Below the pieces are notes generated by a model, which saw only the letters and a program-made list of their open reading frames with translations, was not told the DNA's origin and did not search any database. The position numbers and the translations under genes were made by a program. Positions 22,857 through 34,804 of a DNA stretch of 64,000 nucleotides are shown here, in pieces (the first letter of the stretch is position 1; each line of letters starts with the position of its first letter). Source of the DNA: Silene conica (taxonomy: Eukaryota > Streptophyta > Magnoliopsida > Caryophyllales > Caryophyllaceae); the NCBI GenBank assembly GCA_029255685.2, contig CM055320.2, positions 46,039,910-46,103,909 of the forward strand, written 5' to 3'.

Positions 22857-24105
22857 TTGTTAGGTTTAATTATCTCATAAACTAATTATTTTAGTCATAC
22901 TAAACAAAATTTTAATTAACATTTTAATTAAACAAACTTTAGATCTTATGCATGCTAATGAAAAGCGGAAATAAAACTCGAACCCTTACACAAGGTCCAA
23001 ATAATAACAAGGATGATCCTCCAAGTATTCAACAAGAACACCTCCTTAGTGATGCACCAAGACACACCTTAAAGATCCGAACCCTTGAGTTTGCTAGTAC
23101 AAGAAACAGATTTTTCCTTAAACAAATTCTAATCTCTTACTTAGAATTAATATACTAATATTATAACTTTTTATTATTAGTATTTTATTATTCTCACAAT
23201 AATAATTTTAGAGGTTTTAGAGGTTTTTATTTTTCCTTGCCTTAGAAAAATTTGCTAAGCATTAGAGTGAATCATTTTTGTGATCTAATCACAATATTTA
23301 AGGTGGGTTGCATGGGAAGGGGTGGCCGGGTATGGGAAGGAGAAAAGGAGGGAACATCTTCTCTTTTCAAGGCTAATAGGGTGGCTCTAGGGTGTGTGTT
23401 CTCAAGGTCCTTTAAACACAATGATTAAAGGTGCAATTAACACATAATACACCCCACACCTACCTCCACTATAACTGGCCACCCTAAACATAATATGGAC
23501 CTCATTTTATAAAATTGTCAATTGTAAAATTGTACATTATGTGACATCTAATATGTCATAATGTTACAATTATCTTAATTTAAAACATATACATATATTT
23601 ATCAAATAAATATCGTTTATAAATTAAATAAATCATATTTATCAATTTGACAAGTAATTCGTAATTACTAATTAAAATGGTTATTTATTACAAATCGTCA
23701 ATACGATTTACAACCATTGTAATAATATGCAACCCGATTCATTCTAATTACGACATTATAAAATATCGTACAATGTTTAATAATTGACACGTTTCAGTTT
23801 TAAACATAAATCTTACAATAAGATTTAACCTCTGATTTTTCGGTATACGAGTTTAAGGAATATGATCAAATCGTATCAATATACATTTGATCACTTTATC
23901 AATTAAGGGAATTGTCCTATAGGTGTGACCTAAAGGGATCAACTGACCACCACCGTCATACGACAGTAATGTCAAACTCTAGCTAGCCAATCATTACCGA
24001 TTAATGTTGGTCAGTTGACTAATATATTTCGTATCATCCCTTGCGCATTCTCGTCATGAGATTTAATTATGTGATCGCACTATTGTTGAGGACACATTTC
24101 CAACA
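22857..24105 (-). repeat. 5' LTR of minus-strand copia
   Basis: 1,249 bp. On the minus strand it begins TGTTGGAAATGTGTCCTCAA and ends with CA next to the primer-binding site. The start is nearly the same as the LTR at 43956. It carries the two-part hairpin 23940-24017. Confidence 0.85.
23940..24017 (-). other. Conserved two-part hairpin in copia LTR
   Basis: Outer stem CAACTGACCA (23940-23949) with TGGTCAGTTG (24008-24017). Inner stem CAGTAATG (23964-23971) with CATTACCG (23992-23999) around a 20-nt loop. Equivalent structures lie at 37164-37244, 44064-44141 and 61400-61477, with paired base changes. Confidence 0.7.
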
Positions 24106-24469
24106 GATTACTTATTCATGTATATGCATGTTCATATCTATATGTTGTGTTGTGTTACCGTTTACGTGTTTTCTGACAAAAAGTGGCTGGGAAAACCTCG
24201 AGTTACTCCTCACTGGGGAAGACGTGTGGCTAGCGAGCATTGTTGATTATTCGACAATTACCTATTTACGATTAGCTTAGATTTACAATATGTTGCTATC
24301 GAGGGATACCTTATCCCTTGTGAATTTTCATTTCCTTGTATAAGTTTTACTTTCTCTTTAGTTTCAACATTCCGCATGTTGTTTTGATATTCCGTGATTA
24401 AGTTTTATTTATATATGTCGAAAGTTTTTATAATTATCGTATTTCCGCTGCAAGTTACTTGTTTATTCT
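24106..24469 (+). mobile_element. Remnant of plus-oriented gypsy LTR, left piece
   Basis: Together with 35482-35506 this forms the right end of an LTR ending ATCGCGGGGTGTCACA, the complement of the TGTRACACCCC starts of gypsy LTRs. A diverged relative lies at about 39950-40055. It is cut on the left by the minus-strand copia and in the middle by Athila-like element A (target duplication ATTCT at 24465-24469). Confidence 0.55.
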
Positions 24470-24965
24470 TGATGCATGTCTATTTTATGATATTTTACAT
24501 CTATTTTTACACGCATTTAAGAGCTCATTTATGAGTTTTTGGTTATTATTTCTCCTATTTCGTCTACTTTCGTATTTTTATGCATTATTGCAGATTTATG
24601 TGGAAATAAGGCGATTTCGAGTCAAACCCGTCCTCAAGTGATTTGCATGACTACGGACAAGAAGGAACGAAGCCTAGCGCACATTTCAAGGCCCGGCGAT
24701 AGCATAAAACAAGGGTGCATACAGTTCACAAGCTTTAACAAGGGAAGAATCGCTTCGCGATAATTGCAGCCTGTTTCAAATGGCTATATCTCGAGTTCTA
24801 AAGCTGATAATGGAGTGATTCCAATTGGAGGTGAAATCTTATCCTCTTAGCTTTCCAACACCGCAAGAATATCTTTATTAAGATGAGCAACGAAGAAATG
24901 GCAGCTGTTTTAAGATCGACGCGCGCTGCAGAATTCGTCAGAATGCACTACTGTACCTGATTTTT

Positions 24966-25070
24966 GGTCGATCGACCTCCTACTATGGTCGGTCGACCGA
25001 GGCACCTGATGCACGAGATTTCAGAAACCCGACAACAGGTCGACCGACAAGTACCAGCGGTCGGTCGACC
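24966..25070. repeat. Phased palindrome cluster, four sites (LTR A)
   Basis: GGTCGNNCGACC-type 12-mers start at 24966, 24987, 25038 and 25059: steps 21, 51 and 21 bp. The third ends ACA instead of ACC. Confidence 0.92.
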
Positions 25071-25592
25071 ACATGGCCCATTACGGAAGATTTCAGACGC
25101 CTCATTAAGCCCATGATTAAGCTAGGTTTTGGGGGAAGCAACGACAAATCCTTATAAAAGCTTAATTCCCCCTATGTACTAAGCATCTTTTAGAAGCCCT
25201 AATATAGTATTACTCAGAAATTCTTAGCTTAGTTTACAATAAAAGTTCTTCGTTCTTTATTTTTATTAGTTTTAGAATACCTTTTGCAACAATCAGTTTC
25301 TACGCAAATTTCAATAAAGTTCTAATCTTTCAATTCTTCCACTTCCTTTGTTATGGTAATTTACTTTCATAATTCAGTTTTGTTCATTCTTATTGTTGTT
25401 ATACCGGATAGTTAGAATCCCTAAACCTAATGCTTGTTAATTGCATGTTTACTGTTTTAATCACCATGTTTATTGTTATTTTCATTGTAGTTGTTGTTTT
25501 TACTGTTATCATGCATACGTAATCTCATATGTTAGGATGTAGGTAAGTAATGGCGTAGATGGCGTAATTTAGGACGACCTGTAGCAGACTCT

Positions 25593-25667
25593 GGTCGGCC
25601 GACCAGCTTAACTGGTCGGTCGACTAGGGTTGTTGGTCGATCGACTAAAGTAGTTGGTCGGTCGACC
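25593..25667. repeat. Phased palindrome cluster, four sites in a row (LTR A)
   Basis: 12-mers start at 25593, 25614, 25635 and 25656, every step exactly 21 bp. Centre dinucleotides are GC, GT, AT and GT; two sites end GACT. Confidence 0.92.
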
Positions 25668-26265
25668 AATGCCACGTATGTTGAGACCTGTTTTGCTTCG
25701 TTAATTATAATACCCTATGACGAGACCGAAAGGAGACTTTTAGGATGTTAGTAATGACTTACCCAATATTGAAAGATACGAGGAGGGAATTGGTTAACGT
25801 TTTAAGACGGCTAGGTTACTAAGATTGAAAGGTATGTGACCTAGACTTTAGGAATAACCCTTATTGTTGACATCCAATATTTGTGAGACCTAGGAACTAA
25901 TAGTATAGGCTGAAATGAGCTATTAGATAACATAGACCGAGAGGATTTATTATACCCCTTACGCGACTGCAATACATGTTGACCTAGACTATATGCCATC
26001 GTAGCTTTTATGAACCGATCATCCTAACATCTTTTCACCATAAGTTTTATTCGCATCTCGTTTTCGTTTTATATTACCTTTTATTTATTAGACTTAGTAG
26101 AAACCAAACAAAATCATCAAAACCCCATTTTTGTTACTTTAAGACATAGACTTAAAACAATTAATACTCCCTAACCTCCTTGTGGTTCGACCCTGACTTT
26201 CACTATCTATAGTTAAAGCTAGGAATTATAAATCTTATCTTTGATACCCACAACGACGGGTATCA

Positions 26266-27219
26266 AATTTTGGCGCCATTGCCGGGGAGGTAGCGTGAGT
26301 GTTATTTGTTTTTAGTCTTTTGTCTTTTTCTTTTGCCGTCATGACCATCTCCCCTTTCCCACAATTCGAGCATGAACTATTGCATATCTATTTGATCCGA
26401 TTATGGATGGGGCATCGAATCGTCATTTTATTCAACGATCGATAACGCAAATTATACTAGCTATTTTGTTATTAATTATCTCATGGCTAGTATTTTGCTT
26501 AGTTGGGGTTCGATGGGCTTTACGACCTTGGTTTAATAAGAGGATGTCAAGAAACGAAGTCCCTCAAAAGGAAGCAAGGGCTCGGGGAAGCACGGCCCAT
26601 AGGCCAAGGCTGCTCGGGAGGCTGCTCGGTCACGGCCTGTTCACGGCCCGGCCGTGGCTCAGTCATGAACGTAGGATGGCTCGGCCATCTTGGATTCCTA
26701 ATAGGCATTGGAGTAATTTTAATTATTATGTTATTTTTATAAGTTGTTATCTTTTATTAAGTTTGTTGTAATTAGTTACTAGTTAGTTAAGGTAGTTACT
26801 AGGTTGTTACAAAGTTGTTACAAGTTAGTTACTACCTAGTTAATTAGTTATCCTAGGGTTGTTAGGATTAGTTATTTAATTCTAAAACAACCTAAGATAT
26901 AGTTTATTTTTAATAAGGATTATATTTAATCCACCTAGATAGGATTTAGGAATTCTAATCTCATTAGAAGATTGAGATAGGAGGTGTGTGGGATTTGTGT
27001 ATGGGACGTGTGATTACCCTATATATAGGTCACATGGTTCTTCTTGTTTTTCATTCAATTATTCAATCAATCAAGTTATAAAAATTACAGTTTTCTTTTA
27101 AGGCATACTTAAAGAACTCAAGGACTCATCGCGTGTTGATCCGAACCGTTAGTATTTGTCGCGTTTCAAATATTAGCACGATTTACAAACTATAGGTCTA
27201 GGGAGTAAATCACCATTGT
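26266..27219 (+). other. Leader region of element A with a promoter-like stretch
   Basis: Begins with the tRNA-Asp primer-binding site. A GC-rich island lies at about 26580-26680. Further on, CTATATATAGG (about 27019-27029) looks like a TATA box, followed by a short direct repeat AACTATAGGTCTAGGG (27188 and 27223). The stretch from about 26460 to 27220 is absent from element B' and could be a captured or nested LTR; its ends were not found. Open frames here have no recognised domain. Confidence 0.4.
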
Positions 27220-28461
27220 TTGAACTATAGGTCTAGGGCAAACAAATATCCTTCTACCTTGAGGATTCACCTCAAGACCGTCACAACTACAAAAACAACC
27301 ACCATTATCACCACCACCGACGGACCACCACCATCACGGCAACACCACCACCGCCGTTCATTATTCACCATCATTATTCATCAAGATTCAATCAAGATCG
27401 TTCCATACATTGCCTATTTTACTAATTCATTCAAGATTGTTCTAAAGATTTCCAAGAAGCTTCCGCGGACGATTTCTTTGCTCAAGAATTTGTATCACTA
27501 TTGTAATAGATTAACCTCTTTCCTTTCTCAGTCTGACTATCCTATTAGTATTGGCGAGGTTTGTCGTATCATTTATGATGGAGTTACTGGTAAGACCTTG
27601 ATCGAGATAGAGAGAAATTGTGGATGGGATTTTCTTGACCTACCCTATGAGAAGCAATGGGAGCTTCTCAAGCACCTAATCCAAGCCAGTGAAGATACAG
27701 AGAGGTATGAGAGCGTTGATATTAGTAACCCGAATTTTTCTGTCGAGAGTGATCCTATCACACCCATTACTAAAGATTCGCTCATTCTTAATGAGAATGA
27801 GTATGATAGGTTACTTGATTCTCTTTCCCTCCCTGTTGATGATACTGACTTGGATACAACTGATGAGTTAGAAATTCATCCCTTGACTGACCAACCTATT
27901 TTTGTAGGTGTTAGTAATGAACATGTTCATGATACGTTTGAACCTTCGGTTAATGAACCTTGTTTTGTGCAGGATTCATTTTTTGACATTTCTGATGTTT
28001 TTGATAATATTAGTGAATGTTCTGCACAAGGATCCTTTACAAAGGATCCTTCGGAGGCTTTGATGTGTTTTGAGACATGTGTAGGTAAATCTCTTGCTCA
28101 GGAGGATGATTGGGATGCTCCAAAAGTTGCAACTCCAGGGACAAGGTCCATAGGCGGTAGAAAGAGAAGTGTTCTCGATCGAGTAGTACCACTTACTCGA
28201 TCAGATGATGTAGAGAACAAGATCACTCAATCGAGTGATTCTATGGCTGAAGAAAAGAGCCCGAAGAAGAAGAAACCGAGGAAGGTGTCGGCCTATGACT
28301 TGGGAGCTGACGACCCCGGAAGGTGGAAGGCTAGAGCTAAGGATGATGACCCATCTATCTACATACTGGAGATAAGCTCATCTACCCAAATTACCATAGC
28401 TGAAGGGGTAGCTTGTAGTCAGAACCTGTGGTCAAAGAAATTCCGCATCCTTCGCGGATAA
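27220..28461 (+). CDS. Athila-like element ORF of unknown function (A copy)
   Basis: A 413-codon open frame without an ATG near its start (it opens at TTG; the first in-frame ATG is near 28060), so the expressed form may begin by splicing or another start. Residues from about 165 to the end are roughly three-quarters identical by eye to the ORF at 46705: an acidic middle (DSLSLPVDDTDLDTTDELE), a Cys-containing block (SFTKDPSEALMCFETC), a basic cluster KSPKKKKPRK that could be a nuclear localisation signal, and a conserved tail (STQITIAEGVACSQ). The N-terminal 160 residues are unrelated to the other copy. No protease, polymerase or integrase motif. I do not recognise the family. Confidence 0.55.
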   Translation: MNYRSRANKYPSTLRIHLKTVTTTKTTTIITTTDGPPPSRQHHHRRSLFTIIIHQDSIKIVPYIAYFTNSFKIVLKISKKLPRTISLLKNLYHYCNRLTSFLSQSDYPISIGEVCRIIYDGVTGKTLIEIERNCGWDFLDLPYEKQWELLKHLIQASEDTERYESVDISNPNFSVESDPITPITKDSLILNENEYDRLLDSLSLPVDDTDLDTTDELEIHPLTDQPIFVGVSNEHVHDTFEPSVNEPCFVQDSFFDISDVFDNISECSAQGSFTKDPSEALMCFETCVGKSLAQEDDWDAPKVATPGTRSIGGRKRSVLDRVVPLTRSDDVENKITQSSDSMAEEKSPKKKKPRKVSAYDLGADDPGRWKARAKDDDPSIYILEISSSTQITIAEGVACSQNLWSKKFRILRG

Positions 28462-28709
28462 CTTCTCCTTATTGCTCGTTTTCTTTTTAAGACTATTTTA
28501 TTTCTGTTTTCTTTAAAACTTTTGTTAGTTGGTTTGTTTTAGACTTAGACTTTTGCTTTGTTGTTTTGTTTTAAGACTTTTTAGACTTGGTACTTTGGGA
28601 TGTTGCGCATGTTTTGGGCGCATAAATGTTGTTCACAGGTTTGAAAACGGAGTAATTTGGACCAAACAAGTTAATTCTGAGAAGCAAAAGAACGCTGCAC
28701 AGGAAGTGT

Positions 28710-28814
28710 GGTCGACCGACAAGAAGCATTAGTCGGTCGACCAGATCACTGCAACCCAGTAGTCACTATTATCTGTCACGTGGTCGGTCGACCAGGTGAT
28801 GTGGTCGGTCGACC
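28710..28814. repeat. Phased palindrome cluster, four sites (3' region A)
   Basis: 12-mers start at 28710, 28731, 28782 and 28803: again steps 21, 51 and 21 bp, although intervening sequence differs from the LTR cluster at 24966. Confidence 0.92.
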
Positions 28815-29160
28815 ACTGTAGCTGCTACAACATGTTCGTATTTACCTCGGGAAGCGTGCAAGCACGATTAGGGAATTTTTCTCCTTACCCTTTCTTTTAT
28901 GCTTTCATTTTCCTTCTCATTTTCAAACCTTTGAACTAGCATTATCACCCAAAACACCGTTAATCCCCGAAAAGGGTTTATCTTTGTGTTTCCTTTTTCA
29001 GGTCCTTGGAGTGGCACTGCTTGCCACCGAAACCTCCTAAGCTCCCGCTGGTTTGGGGAGGTTTCTATTGTGCTTAATCCGGTGAGTTCCTTCCATGTTT
29101 TCCTTGGTTTTTCCTTTTTACGCAATCTTCTTTTATTTCATAACTTTTGCTCATGCTAGT

Positions 29161-29180
29161 GCACAATGGGGACATTGTGC
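29161..29180 (+). other. Perfect hairpin with GNRA-type loop
   Basis: GCACAATG and CATTGTGC enclose GGGA, followed by GGTTTGGTTTGGGGAA. The same 20 bases occur at 48627-48646 in element B'. Related CATTG..GACAATG hairpins are, as I recall, common near the 3' end of Athila/Tat elements. Confidence 0.7.
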
Positions 29181-29953
29181 GGTTTGGTTTGGGGAAGGGT
29201 TTTGTGTCGCATGCATTTGTTCCATTGCATTCTGCCACACGTTTATTGGATTTCTGTCTTGCATCGTCTTTTCTTATTTTCCTCATATACAAGAATAATC
29301 CAAAAAAATAAAAAAATTCAAAAATTTCAAAAAAATGCACGTTTACATTAGCATATAGGCTGAGTCGGAACAAGAGTATTTCAATGATGATTTTGCCTTT
29401 TCATATGTTTTTGCCCAATCCTTGCTTGTCAACATGTTTTAGTAGAAGAATCATATGCATAATCTACGAGTTTTTTGTCAAACTAGTTGTTAATCTTGAG
29501 ACTTGACTTTTATCTTTGGCATACTACTTTATATTCCGAGTTTTAGAGCTTTATTTCTGGTTTCATTGATCACCATTTGTTTAGGAATGTGAGTAGTACT
29601 CCCCTTGAAACATGTTACATCAATATACATAAACATGAACGTAATCTGCTATATACCTGTGTGCTATCTTATTTTGTGATTTGTGACACGTGCATTTGAG
29701 GTCCCTTTCTCTTGTCTTACCCATAAGCCTTACATTGCCATATTTGTCTTTTTGTCCCTAATACTACATCCCATACTTAGCCTACCTTACCAAGCTAGTA
29801 TATGTGGTCGCAGGAACTTTTCAAGTCATCTTTGGTTGTCGTATGTTCATATGAGAAAAGCAAAAGAATGAATGAATGAAAAAAAAGAAAAAGAAAAAAA
29901 AAACAGAAAAAGAAAAAGAAAAAAAAAACATCGAAAAAAATACACTACAAGTC

Positions 29954-29986
29954 AGTCGACCGACCGCATCACTTGGTCGGTCGACC
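29954..29986. repeat. Phased palindrome pair (3' region A)
   Basis: 12-mers start at 29954 and 29975, 21 bp apart, right after the A-rich tract. The first begins AGTCG. Confidence 0.9.
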
Positions 29987-31152
29987 AACTCTCAGAAACA
30001 GAAACTTGCAGTTCGTCCAGAAAATGCCTTTCTTTATTATTTATTACTCCCGTACTTCATTCAAATCACTTGGGAGTCTTTTCCTTGAAAATATTGTGAG
30101 TTTTTGTGCTATAAAATAGCATCGTGTTTAAGTCCTTTGGGTTGGAAGTTGTGAAAATTCATTGTTGGATCCCGGTTTTGCTAGCTTGGCTATTTAACCC
30201 CACTTATCCAAAAACATCTTAACCCTTCTTACCCATTACCTCACACATCTTTCTTTATCTCAGCGTGTGTCAAAGTCACTTAATTGGTATGTATATGCAC
30301 GGTTATAGAGTTTATTTTCATGTTAGATTGCAGGCATGTTTTCATGGGTCGAAGTTAGGTGAGTGTCTTTACAAATTACTTCTTTCTATCTTCTACATAC
30401 ATTCACCCTGTGCTTATTGAGTGATTTGAGCGACCCGCGAGAGTCCATTATGAAAAGTCTCTATAGTTGATAGATTAGCAAGTTTGACAACTTCATAATT
30501 CGTTTGCATAATTCAATTACTATTTCATTGTTGACTTTGCGTTAAATTGGTTTGGGCTTACATTTGCATTTCGCTCTGAGATTGAAATCGTTCCATTAGT
30601 TTAAGATCGAGTCTAGTTCTTGCTTCAGGGCAAGCAAGGTTTGGTTTGGGGAATTTGATGCGTGTCTATTTTATGATGTTTTACATCTAATTTTTACACG
30701 CATTTCAGAGCTCATGTATGAGTTTTTGGTTATTATTTCTCCTATTTCGTCTACTTTCGTATTTTTATGCATTATTGCAGATTTATGCGGAAATAAGGCG
30801 ATTTCGAGTCAAACCCATCCTCAAGTGATTTGAATGACTACGGACAAGAAGGAACGAAGCCTAGCGCACATTTCAAGGCCTGAAGATAGCATAAAACAAG
30901 GGTGCATACAGTTCACAAGCTTTAACTAGGGAAGAATCGCTTCGCGATAATTGCAGCCTGTTTCAAATGGTTATATCTCGAGTTATAGAGCTTATAAAAG
31001 AGTGATTTCAATTGGAGGTGAAAGCTTATCCTCTTAGCTTTCCAACGCCGCGAGAATCGCTTTATTACGATGAGTAACGAAGAAATGGCAGCTGTTTTAA
31101 GATTGACGCGCGCTGCAGAATTCGTCAGAATGCACTACTGTACCTGATTTTT

Positions 31153-31236
31153 GGTCGATCGACCACCTACTATAGTCGGTCGACCGAGGCACCTGATGCG
31201 CGAGATTTCAGAAACCCGACAACTGGTCGACCGACC
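31153..31236. repeat. Phased palindrome cluster, three sites (3' LTR A)
   Basis: 12-mers start at 31153, 31174 and 31225 (steps 21 and 51). The fourth site present in the 5' LTR at 25059 is deleted here. Confidence 0.9.
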
Positions 31237-31409
31237 GCTGGAAGATTTCAGACGCCTCATTAAGCTCATGATTAAGCTAGGTTTTGGGGGAAGCAACGAC
31301 AAATCCTTATAAAAGCTTAATTCCCCCTATGTAATAAGCATCTTTTAGGAGCCGTAATATAGTATTACTCAGAAATTCTTAGTTTAGTCAACAATAAAAG
31401 TTCTTCGTT

Positions 31410-34400
31410 AGGAGGGGGTGATTTCAACTGTGTTTTGAAGCCTGAGGAGAGGTTAGGAGGGGGTTTCAGTCTAGCAGAAGCCACTCCTTTCCAAGATTGT
31501 ATTGATAGCTGTGAACTAATGGATAGCCCAAGTGAAGGTGCCTACTACACTTGGAACAATAAGCAACCACCTGAAACTAGAGTCTTCAGTAGATTGGATA
31601 GGGTTCTGGTTAACCAAGACTGGATCACTGAGTTTGAGGATTACAAAGCCAACTTCCTGCCATCAGGGGACTTTGATCACTCCCCTTGTGTTTTGGCTAT
31701 GACTACCCAACATCAGAGGAGGAATAGGAGCTTCAAATACTATGATATGTGGAGTCAGGCTCCAAATTTCTTTGCTTTGGTCAAGGACTCATGGACAGAG
31801 GGTGTGTATGGCACTCCAATGTTCCAACTTGCTACTAAACTTAAGAGATTGAAAGGGCCCCTTAAGCTGCTAAATAAAGAGAAATTTGAGGGTATTGAAC
31901 ATCAAGTAGACCTAGCTTATACCAGGTTGCTAGATATTCAGAAACATATATTCCAAAGGCCTACTGATGCTACCCTGATTGAGCAGGAACTTCAGTTTCA
32001 GGAGCAGTATAGGGAGCTGGATAAGGCTAGAATGAGCTTTCTTAGACAAAGGGCTAAACCTACATGGATTCAAGAAGGGGACTGTAATTCAGCTTTCTTT
32101 CATGGAACACTAAGAAGTCGCAAAGCTCAGAATCAAGTTCATAAAATTATGGATGACACTGGTCAGTGGCAAGAACATCCAGATGCTGTTCAGCAGGCCT
32201 TCTTAGGATACTATAGGAAGTTTCTTGGGGAGTGTAAGGCAGTTACTAGGATGTCCTCTACTATTGTGCAAAAGGGCCCTCTATGCTCTCCTAATCACCA
32301 AGATATGCTGTTAGCTCCTATTTCAGATGATGAGATCAAAGCTACCATGTTTAGCATTCCCAATGCTAAAGCACCAGGCCCTGATGGATACAATAGCCAT
32401 TTCTTCAAGGTCAATTGGGAGTTATTAGGGGGAGAGGTGTGCACAGCCATTAAGGATTTCTTCCATCATGGACAGATGCTTACTCAAATGAACAACACTG
32501 TGCTCACTATGCTACCCAAGATTGCTCAACCTACATCTGTGTTGCATTTCAGGCCCATTGCTTGTTGTAACACAGTGTACAAGTGCATTTCTAAACTCTT
32601 GTGTGCTAGACTTGCCAAAGTTTTACCTAGCATCATATCTCCCACCCAAGGAGGCTTTGTCAAAGGCAGGAACATAGTTGAAAACATCCTGATATGTCAG
32701 GATCTCATCAGGCATTACAATAGGAAGAATGCAACTCCCATATGTTTGATAATAATGGACATGCAGAAAGCGTATGATACAGTGGAGTGGAAGTTTTTAG
32801 AAGAGATGATGGTTGCCCTACATTTTCCTACTGCCTTCATTACCCTGGTGATGCAGTGTGTTACCACTGCCAGTTTCACTCTGAAACTGAATGGTGAGTC
32901 CTTTGGTTTCTTTGAAGGAAGACGAGGTTTGAGGCAAGGGGATCCCCTCTCCCCTTTGCTATTTACTATATGCATAGAATACTTATCCAGGCTTCTACTG
33001 AGTTTAAGTATCATCCCATGTGTAAAACTATGAGGCTAACCAGTCTTATGTTTGCTGACGACCTTTTGCTCTTTAGCAAAGGGGATCTTCCTTCTATGAT
33101 GATCCTTTTGCGTACGTTTGCAACGTTTTCAGTGGCTTCTAGTCTGAAACTAAGTCAAGGCAAATCAAATATTTATGTTACTGGCTTAACTCAGCAAGTT
33201 AAAGCAGATATTCTTGAGGTTTCAGGATGTAAGGAAGGAGAATTACCTTTCAAGTACCTAGGGGTACCCATCAAAGCTACTCGGTTGAACCTCATTGACT
33301 GTCAGCCCTTGATAGATAAGGTACTGGAAAGAATTAGAAGGATGGGGGCCAGGAAGCTCAGCTATGCAGGGCGTCTGGTTGTTATAAAGGCGGTTCTGAA
33401 CACATTGCATTCATATTGGGCAAGCATCTTTGTGTTACCATCAGTAACCATTAATAGGATTGAAAGCATCTGCAGAAATTATCTCTGGGAAGCATCTAGT
33501 GAATATAGTAGATCACCCCTAGTGGCTTGGAATAAGGTCTGCACTCCTTACCATGAGGGTGGTATGAATATCTTGCAAAACACAGCCTGGAACAGGGCAG
33601 CAATTGGTTAGCTTGCTTGGTGGATTATGAATGATCCAGGGAAGCTTTGGGTGAAATGGGTTCATGCTATTTACTTAAAAGGGGAAGCATGGATGGAATA
33701 TCAACCTAAGACTGATACTAGCTGGGGCTGGAGGAAGATCTGCCAGGTCAAGGACAAATTCAAACCAGGGTACCTTGATCAGGAATGGACAGATGAACAT
33801 GGCTACACTATTAACAAAGGCTATCACTGGTGCAGGGAAAGGGGCAATCCTATTATCTGGGATAAGCTGGTATGGCAGAAATGGACGTTACCTAAACATC
33901 GTTTTGTGAGCTGGATGCATCAACATAAGGCTATGAACACGAAAGCTAAACTCTATAACTTGCAACTGATTCATGATAATCTCTGTTGCATCTGTCATAA
34001 GGAAGTAGAAGACCAGGAACACTTGTTCTGTAAGTGTGACTATAGTACTCTCATTATTGCCAGGATGAGCTCTTGGGTGAAGTATCCTCTGAAAGATCAC
34101 ATTCAGAATGATTGGAGAGCACGACTTCGAGGATCCAAGTTGAAGAGGGGTTTACTAAATGGTATTATCAATGCCATTGTCTATCATATTTGGGCTCAAC
34201 GAAACAAATGCAGAATTGAGGGTCTGTTAATGAGACCAGAAGGGGTTTGTAAGAAGATCAGAGAGGATATGCAGGTCCATTTCAGGGGCATAGCCAAAGG
34301 AGTACTCAAACCTAAAGATAGGAAATATATGGAGCATATTTTATCAATGTAATTGGAAGTTGTTGTAGGCTTCCTTGATCCTTGATGATGTTGTGATTAG

Positions 34401-34452
34401 TGTGTAATAGTCACCTTTTGGTTAATATAATTCTTACATTTTACCAAAAAAA
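31410..34452 (+). mobile_element. 5'-truncated L1-type LINE inserted in an LTR
   Basis: Non-LTR retrotransposon remnant ending in a poly(A) tail (about 34446-34456). A 14-bp target duplication, AAAAGTTCTTCGTT, lies at 31396-31409 and 34453-34466. The inserted sequence starts in the middle of the endonuclease domain (GGDFN), so the 5' half was lost at insertion, as is common for LINEs. Confidence 0.92.
31411..34352 (+). pseudogene. LINE ORF2 (endonuclease end, reverse transcriptase, zf-RVT), broken
   Basis: The frame opens with the C-terminal endonuclease motif GDFN near 31419. Reverse transcriptase follows: NAKAPGPDGYNSHFF, MDMQKAYDTVEW (catalytic Asp block A) and GLRQGDPLSPLLF (block B). 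Near 32990 the frame shifts, and the catalytic FADD box (MFADDLLLF, about 33048-33074) is in another frame. That frame has an in-frame TAG at 33609-33611, then continues to 34352 with a Cys/His-containing zf-RVT-like tail (CCICHKEVEDQEHLFCKC). The lost 5' half, frameshift and stop make it inactive. Confidence 0.9.
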
Positions 34453-34804
34453 AAAAGTTCTTCGTTCTTTATTTTTATTAGTTTTAGAATACATTTTCCA
34501 ACAATCAGTTTCTACGCAAATTTCAATAAAGTTCTAATCTTTCAATTCTTCCACTTCCTTTGTTACGGTAATTTACTTTCATAATTCAGTTTTGTTCATT
34601 CTTATTGTTGTTATACCGGATAGTTAGAATCCCTAAACCTAATGCTTGTTAATTGCATGTTTACTGTTTTAATCACCATGTTTATTGTTATTTTCGTTGT
34701 AGTTGTTGTTTTTACTGTTATCATGCATAGGTAATCTCATATGTTAGGATGAAGGTAAGTAATGGCGTAGATGGCGTAATTTAGGACGACTTGTAGCAAA
34801 CTCT

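Larger units (their letters stand above)
18101..24105 (-). mobile_element. Ty1/copia retrotransposon, 5' part (LTR, leader, gag)
   Basis: Minus-strand element with 5' LTR 22857-24105 (TG...CA), primer-binding site 22843-22854, leader to 20418 and gag from 20417 leftward. Pol and the 3' LTR were not found. The left part (18101-19540) has no long open frame and may be decayed internal sequence. It lies inside an older gypsy LTR remnant (24106 onward). It is of the same family as copia B at 43956, judged from LTR, leader and gag. Confidence 0.75.
24470..26265 (+). repeat. 5' LTR of Athila-like element A
   Basis: 1,796 bp. The first 50 bases can form a hairpin, since ATGC(A/G)TGT and ACACGCAT lie near the start. 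Two clusters of the 12-bp palindrome lie at 24966-25070 and 25593-25667. The 3' copy has lost part of the first cluster. Confidence 0.88.
28462..30655 (+). other. 3' noncoding region of element A
   Basis: No long open frame with known motifs. It holds palindrome pairs (28710-28814, 29954-29986), a perfect hairpin with a GGGA loop (29161-29180), an A-rich/AG-rich tract (29875-29940) and a purine tract with TTTGGTTTGGGGAATT just before the 3' LTR. The same order of features is present in element B' (48052-50126). Confidence 0.7.

Noticed and set aside
26403-26771. Possible small membrane protein gene in the leader of element A
   Set aside because: The hydrophobic start is followed by low-complexity GC-rich translation; it lies in a retroelement leader, and nothing similar exists in element B'.
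29872-30099. Lys/Glu-rich open frame in element A (and its counterpart near 49266-49584)
   Set aside because: It is translation of an AG-rich low-complexity tract.
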